Source: Nitrospira sp. (GTDB lineage Bacteria; Nitrospirota; Nitrospiria; Nitrospirales; Nitrospiraceae). Taken from it: a DNA stretch of 32,979 nucleotides. The stretch spans positions 1 to 32,979 of the forward strand of contig JAHBWO010000038.1 in NCBI GenBank assembly GCA_019636945.1, in the 5' to 3' direction. Of this stretch, positions 30,619 through 32,979 are shown one piece after another (position 1 is the first letter of the stretch; the number at the start of each line of letters is the position of its first letter). Under the pieces are notes generated by a model that saw only the letters and a program-made list of their open reading frames with translations, was not told where the DNA came from and searched no databases. The position numbers and the translations under genes are program-made.

Positions 30619-32076
30619 ATGAACGGTAATTATGCCCGTGCACTGATTCCGCTGATCCTGGCCGGGACGTTCCTGCTGGATGTATTCATGCCGTGGGGGT
30701 ATGCGGTTTGGGTTGTCGGGGATGTCTTCAGTGCGATCCTGACCCTCTGGATTGAGTGGCCGATTGCTCCGTATCTTGTTGCGGCCATCGGAACCGTTCT
30801 CGCGTACCTCGGGCACACGCTCTCACCTCCAGTCATCTCGGTGGATATTGCCGGTTTCAATCGTGTTGTGGGCATAGCTCTTCTGTGGATTACGGCGTGG
30901 CTCGTAGCGCGAGCGAGAATGGCGAAACTTGATGATGCCACCAGACGACTGGGTGCGATCATGGAAAGCAGTAACGATGCCATTTTGAGTGTGACACCTG
31001 ACGGATTCGTCACGACGTGGAATGGAGGCGCGGAGCGCATCTTCGGATATACGGCCAACGAGATGATTGGCCGCTCGATCCTCACGATTATTCCTAGCCA
31101 TCTTTCTCGGGACAGAGCCTGGGAGCTGGCCACAGTGAGGGGAACGCATGATATCCAAAACTATGATGCCGTACGGTTGACCAAGGACGGTCGATATATC
31201 GATGTGTCGGTCACCTTATCGCCGCTCAAGGACGCGGTCGGTCAGTTTCTAGGCGTATCAAAAGTTATTCGCGATATCAGTGAGCGAAAACAGGGGGAGA
31301 CACTCCTGAAACAGGCACATGAAGCGCTTGAAATGAAGGTGCTGGAGCGCACTGCAGAATTAAGCGCCGCCAACCATTCCCTGCGAATACTTTCCAGCCA
31401 ACTGATGCAAGTGCAGGAAGAGGAGCGAAGCCGACTTGCACGCGACCTGCATGACGAGGTCGGACAGTTGCTGACGGCGCTGAAAATTGACTTGCAAGAT
31501 ATCCAGCATGGCGAGGTCAGGGATGCCCGTTTCAGCCCTCTCACGGATAGCCTTGAGCTGGTGGACCAATTGCTGACTCAAGTGCGCACGCTGGCGCTTG
31601 ATCTGCGACCGTCGATTCTTGACGATCTGGGATTGGTTCCAGCACTTCGTTGGTATGCCAACCGGCAGGCGGCGCGAAATGGGTGGATCCTTTCGCTCGC
31701 GGTCGAGGGAATGGAGGGGAGAATCCCGATTCCCATGGAGGTCACCTGTTTCCGGGTCGCGCAAGAGGCACTGACCAACATTGCGAAGTACTCGCAGGCT
31801 AAGGTGATCGATCTGACGCTGAGCCGACAAGGTGGGGATGTCACCCTCGTCATCCAAGACGATGGTGTCGGATTCGATGTGATACTGGCACGAAGACGGG
31901 CACAGAGCGGAGAGAGTATCGGGTTGCTCGGTATGGAAGAGCGTGCACGGCTGGCCGGCGGGAGCTTGGTGATTTCGTCGGTGCCGGGTGAAGGGACCAG
32001 GCTTGAATTGAGTTTCTCGCTTGCCGAACAAGAGCTGATCAAGCCGCACCTACCGACTGAGGTCATATTGCCATGA
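30619..32076 (+). CDS. Membrane PAS sensor histidine kinase, HisKA_3 type (second)
   Basis: A 485-residue kinase of the same design as the nxr-linked one: three or four N-terminal helices (to about residue 98), a PAS domain (about 108-225; SNDAILSVTPDGFVTTWNGG, GVSKVIRDISERK), a coiled linker, then HisKA_3 with ARDLHDEVGQ and phospho-acceptor His278. The ATPase has N-box ALTNIAKYSQ and G1 DDGVGFD. The start may be ATG 30619 or the GTG just before. It overlaps its partner regulator by four bases (ATGA at 32073-32076). Signal unknown; the lack of a large periplasmic loop suggests sensing within the membrane or through PAS. Confidence 0.92.
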   Translation: MNGNYARALIPLILAGTFLLDVFMPWGYAVWVVGDVFSAILTLWIEWPIAPYLVAAIGTVLAYLGHTLSPPVISVDIAGFNRVVGIALLWITAWLVARARMAKLDDATRRLGAIMESSNDAILSVTPDGFVTTWNGGAERIFGYTANEMIGRSILTIIPSHLSRDRAWELATVRGTHDIQNYDAVRLTKDGRYIDVSVTLSPLKDAVGQFLGVSKVIRDISERKQGETLLKQAHEALEMKVLERTAELSAANHSLRILSSQLMQVQEEERSRLARDLHDEVGQLLTALKIDLQDIQHGEVRDARFSPLTDSLELVDQLLTQVRTLALDLRPSILDDLGLVPALRWYANRQAARNGWILSLAVEGMEGRIPIPMEVTCFRVAQEALTNIAKYSQAKVIDLTLSRQGGDVTLVIQDDGVGFDVILARRRAQSGESIGLLGMEERARLAGGSLVISSVPGEGTRLELSFSLAEQELIKPHLPTEVILP

Positions 32077-32726
32077 GCCATATCCGGCTTCTTATCGTGG
32101 AAGATCATGCCTTGGTGAGGGCCGGTATGAAGGCCCTCCTGCAAAAAGTCGAAGGCATTCAGGTTGTCGCAGACATGGGGGATGGGTTGGAAGCCGTCAA
32201 GTTTGTGCAACTGGAGGCTCCGGATCTCGTCCTGATGGATATTGCCATGCCGGGCTTGAACGGACTCGATGCAACGTCCCGGATTGTCAAGGAATCGTCG
32301 ACCACGCGCGTGATCCTGTTGTCGATGTATGCCAACGAAGAATACCTCAGTCAAGCGTTGCAGGTCGGTGCGTCAGGGTACTTATTGAAAGGGGCTGAGT
32401 TGGCAGAATTAGAATTGGCGATCAAAACAGTGAGTCGTGGCGAAACCTATTTGACCCCCGCCGTTGCCAAGTATGCCGTGGAGGCCTATCGAAACAAGTC
32501 CGGAGCGCCGTCCAGTCCGTTGGCCAGGCTGAGCGGGCGCCAGCGCGAGATTTTACAATTGATCGCGGAAGGTCAAACCACAAAAGACATCGCATACCGC
32601 CTGAACCTGAGCGTGAAAACCGTTGAAACACACAGAAGTCAATTGATGGAACGGCTTGAAATTCACGATGTGCCGGGGTTGGTCCGATTCGCGATGCGAG
32701 TTGGGCTGATCCAACCAGATTCTTAA
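32073..32726 (+). CDS. NarL/FixJ-type response regulator (second)
   Basis: A 217-residue regulator: receiver domain with acidic pair Glu10-Asp11, phospho-acceptor Asp56 (LVLMDIAMPGLNG), LLSMYAN and YLLKGA, and a LuxR-type helix-turn-helix (LSGRQREILQLIAEGQTTKD, IAYRLNLSVKTVETHRSQLM). The start overlaps the kinase stop by four bases, so the pair is translationally coupled. It is paralogous to the nxr-linked regulator, with matching helix-turn-helix order but different recognition-helix residues (NLSVKTVETHRSQL versus KISHRTVEFHKTKI), so target sites may differ. Targets are unknown. Confidence 0.93.
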   Translation: MSHIRLLIVEDHALVRAGMKALLQKVEGIQVVADMGDGLEAVKFVQLEAPDLVLMDIAMPGLNGLDATSRIVKESSTTRVILLSMYANEEYLSQALQVGASGYLLKGAELAELELAIKTVSRGETYLTPAVAKYAVEAYRNKSGAPSSPLARLSGRQREILQLIAEGQTTKDIAYRLNLSVKTVETHRSQLMERLEIHDVPGLVRFAMRVGLIQPDS

Positions 32727-32979
32727 CCTGCTTCGGTCTCTCTCCGTATCGTTCGATGAGCTCCTATGTTCTCCCCGGGGGCTTTCTGCCTTCTTTTCAG
32801 GGTTTCCCCGATACGTCTCTCTTCTGAGCTTCTGGCATGTTGCGTATCCAGCGTAACGGATCCGTCATCTCTGTATCCGAGAAAGAAGAACCCTGACACC
32901 ATGGTAGGTGCCGTTGCGCAGGCTCCAGGTGACAAGTGTTTCGAAGGAGAACAGGGGAATTGGGTCACACGAGGAGATT
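32727..32979. other. Right-end region without a supported gene
   Basis: The last 253 bp hold no gene I can support. An 81-codon minus-strand frame has no domain or good start context. The final bases include GAGGAGATT, a ribosome-site-like sequence that could serve a plus-strand gene starting just beyond the window. Confidence 0.45.

Noticed and set aside
32723-32968. 81-codon minus-strand frame at the right end
   Set aside because: No domain, weak start and overlap with the response regulator stop; left as unsupported.
1-32979. CRISPR arrays, tRNA or rRNA genes, transposase genes
   Set aside because: None could be recognised on either strand by reading.

Overview
The window most likely comes from a Nitrospira-type nitrite oxidiser (canonical or comammox). 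This rests on adjacent genes for a 1145-residue periplasmic-type NxrA and a 429-residue NxrB with many Fe-S cysteines, at 19523-24339, with no narJ or narI neighbour. That layout and those lengths are characteristic of Nitrospira nitrite oxidoreductase. Species cannot be settled from this window, and no gamma subunit, cytochrome or ammonia oxidation gene is present.

Region 1 (1 to about 16.4 kb) is an accessory block, almost all on the minus strand. It holds small single-domain proteins: two SRPBCC proteins, DUF899, GyrI-like, an antibiotic-monooxygenase-like ABM protein, several VOC/glyoxalase proteins, YciI/DGPF proteins, DUF1801 and a DUF1579-like fragment. It also has an AraC regulator, a MoaD/ThiS-like carrier coupled to an Asp-box propeller, an alpha/beta hydrolase lipoprotein, two BamE-like lipoproteins and a secreted propeller/Ig protein. 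A compact operon at 16394-13517 (VOC, YciI, YciI, ECF42-type sigma factor, VOC) matches the known ECF42/DGPF partnership. A vapBC toxin-antitoxin pair on the plus strand looks leaderless. The block is decaying: a PhnB-like gene has a Trp-to-TGA stop, a DUF1801 gene has a one-base frameshift, a second DUF1801 gene has a Trp-to-TAG stop, a YciI-like gene survives only as an N-terminal remnant, and a 27-codon piece of a second ECF42 sigma gene remains.

Region 2 (16.5-24.9 kb) is the nitrite oxidation module on the plus strand: a membrane histidine kinase, an overlapping NarL-type response regulator, a 319-bp regulatory gap, nxrA, an intercistronic hairpin, nxrB and an intrinsic terminator. It is bracketed by gapless direct repeats of about 414 bp, offset by exactly 7969 bp. 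One is the real 3' end of the RND pump gene; the other is an orphan copy of that 3' end. The arrangement points to duplication or recombination of the whole module.

Region 3 (24.5-29.4 kb) is a minus-strand MFP-RND efflux pair plus a small lipoprotein. A 21-bp palindromic repeat lies at the stop codons of two of these genes. Region 4 (29.5-32.7 kb) is on the plus strand: an EamA transporter with an operator-like inverted repeat, then a second kinase/regulator pair of the same class as the one beside nxrA. The last 250 bp contain no gene I can support, but end in a ribosome-binding-like sequence that may serve a gene beyond the window.
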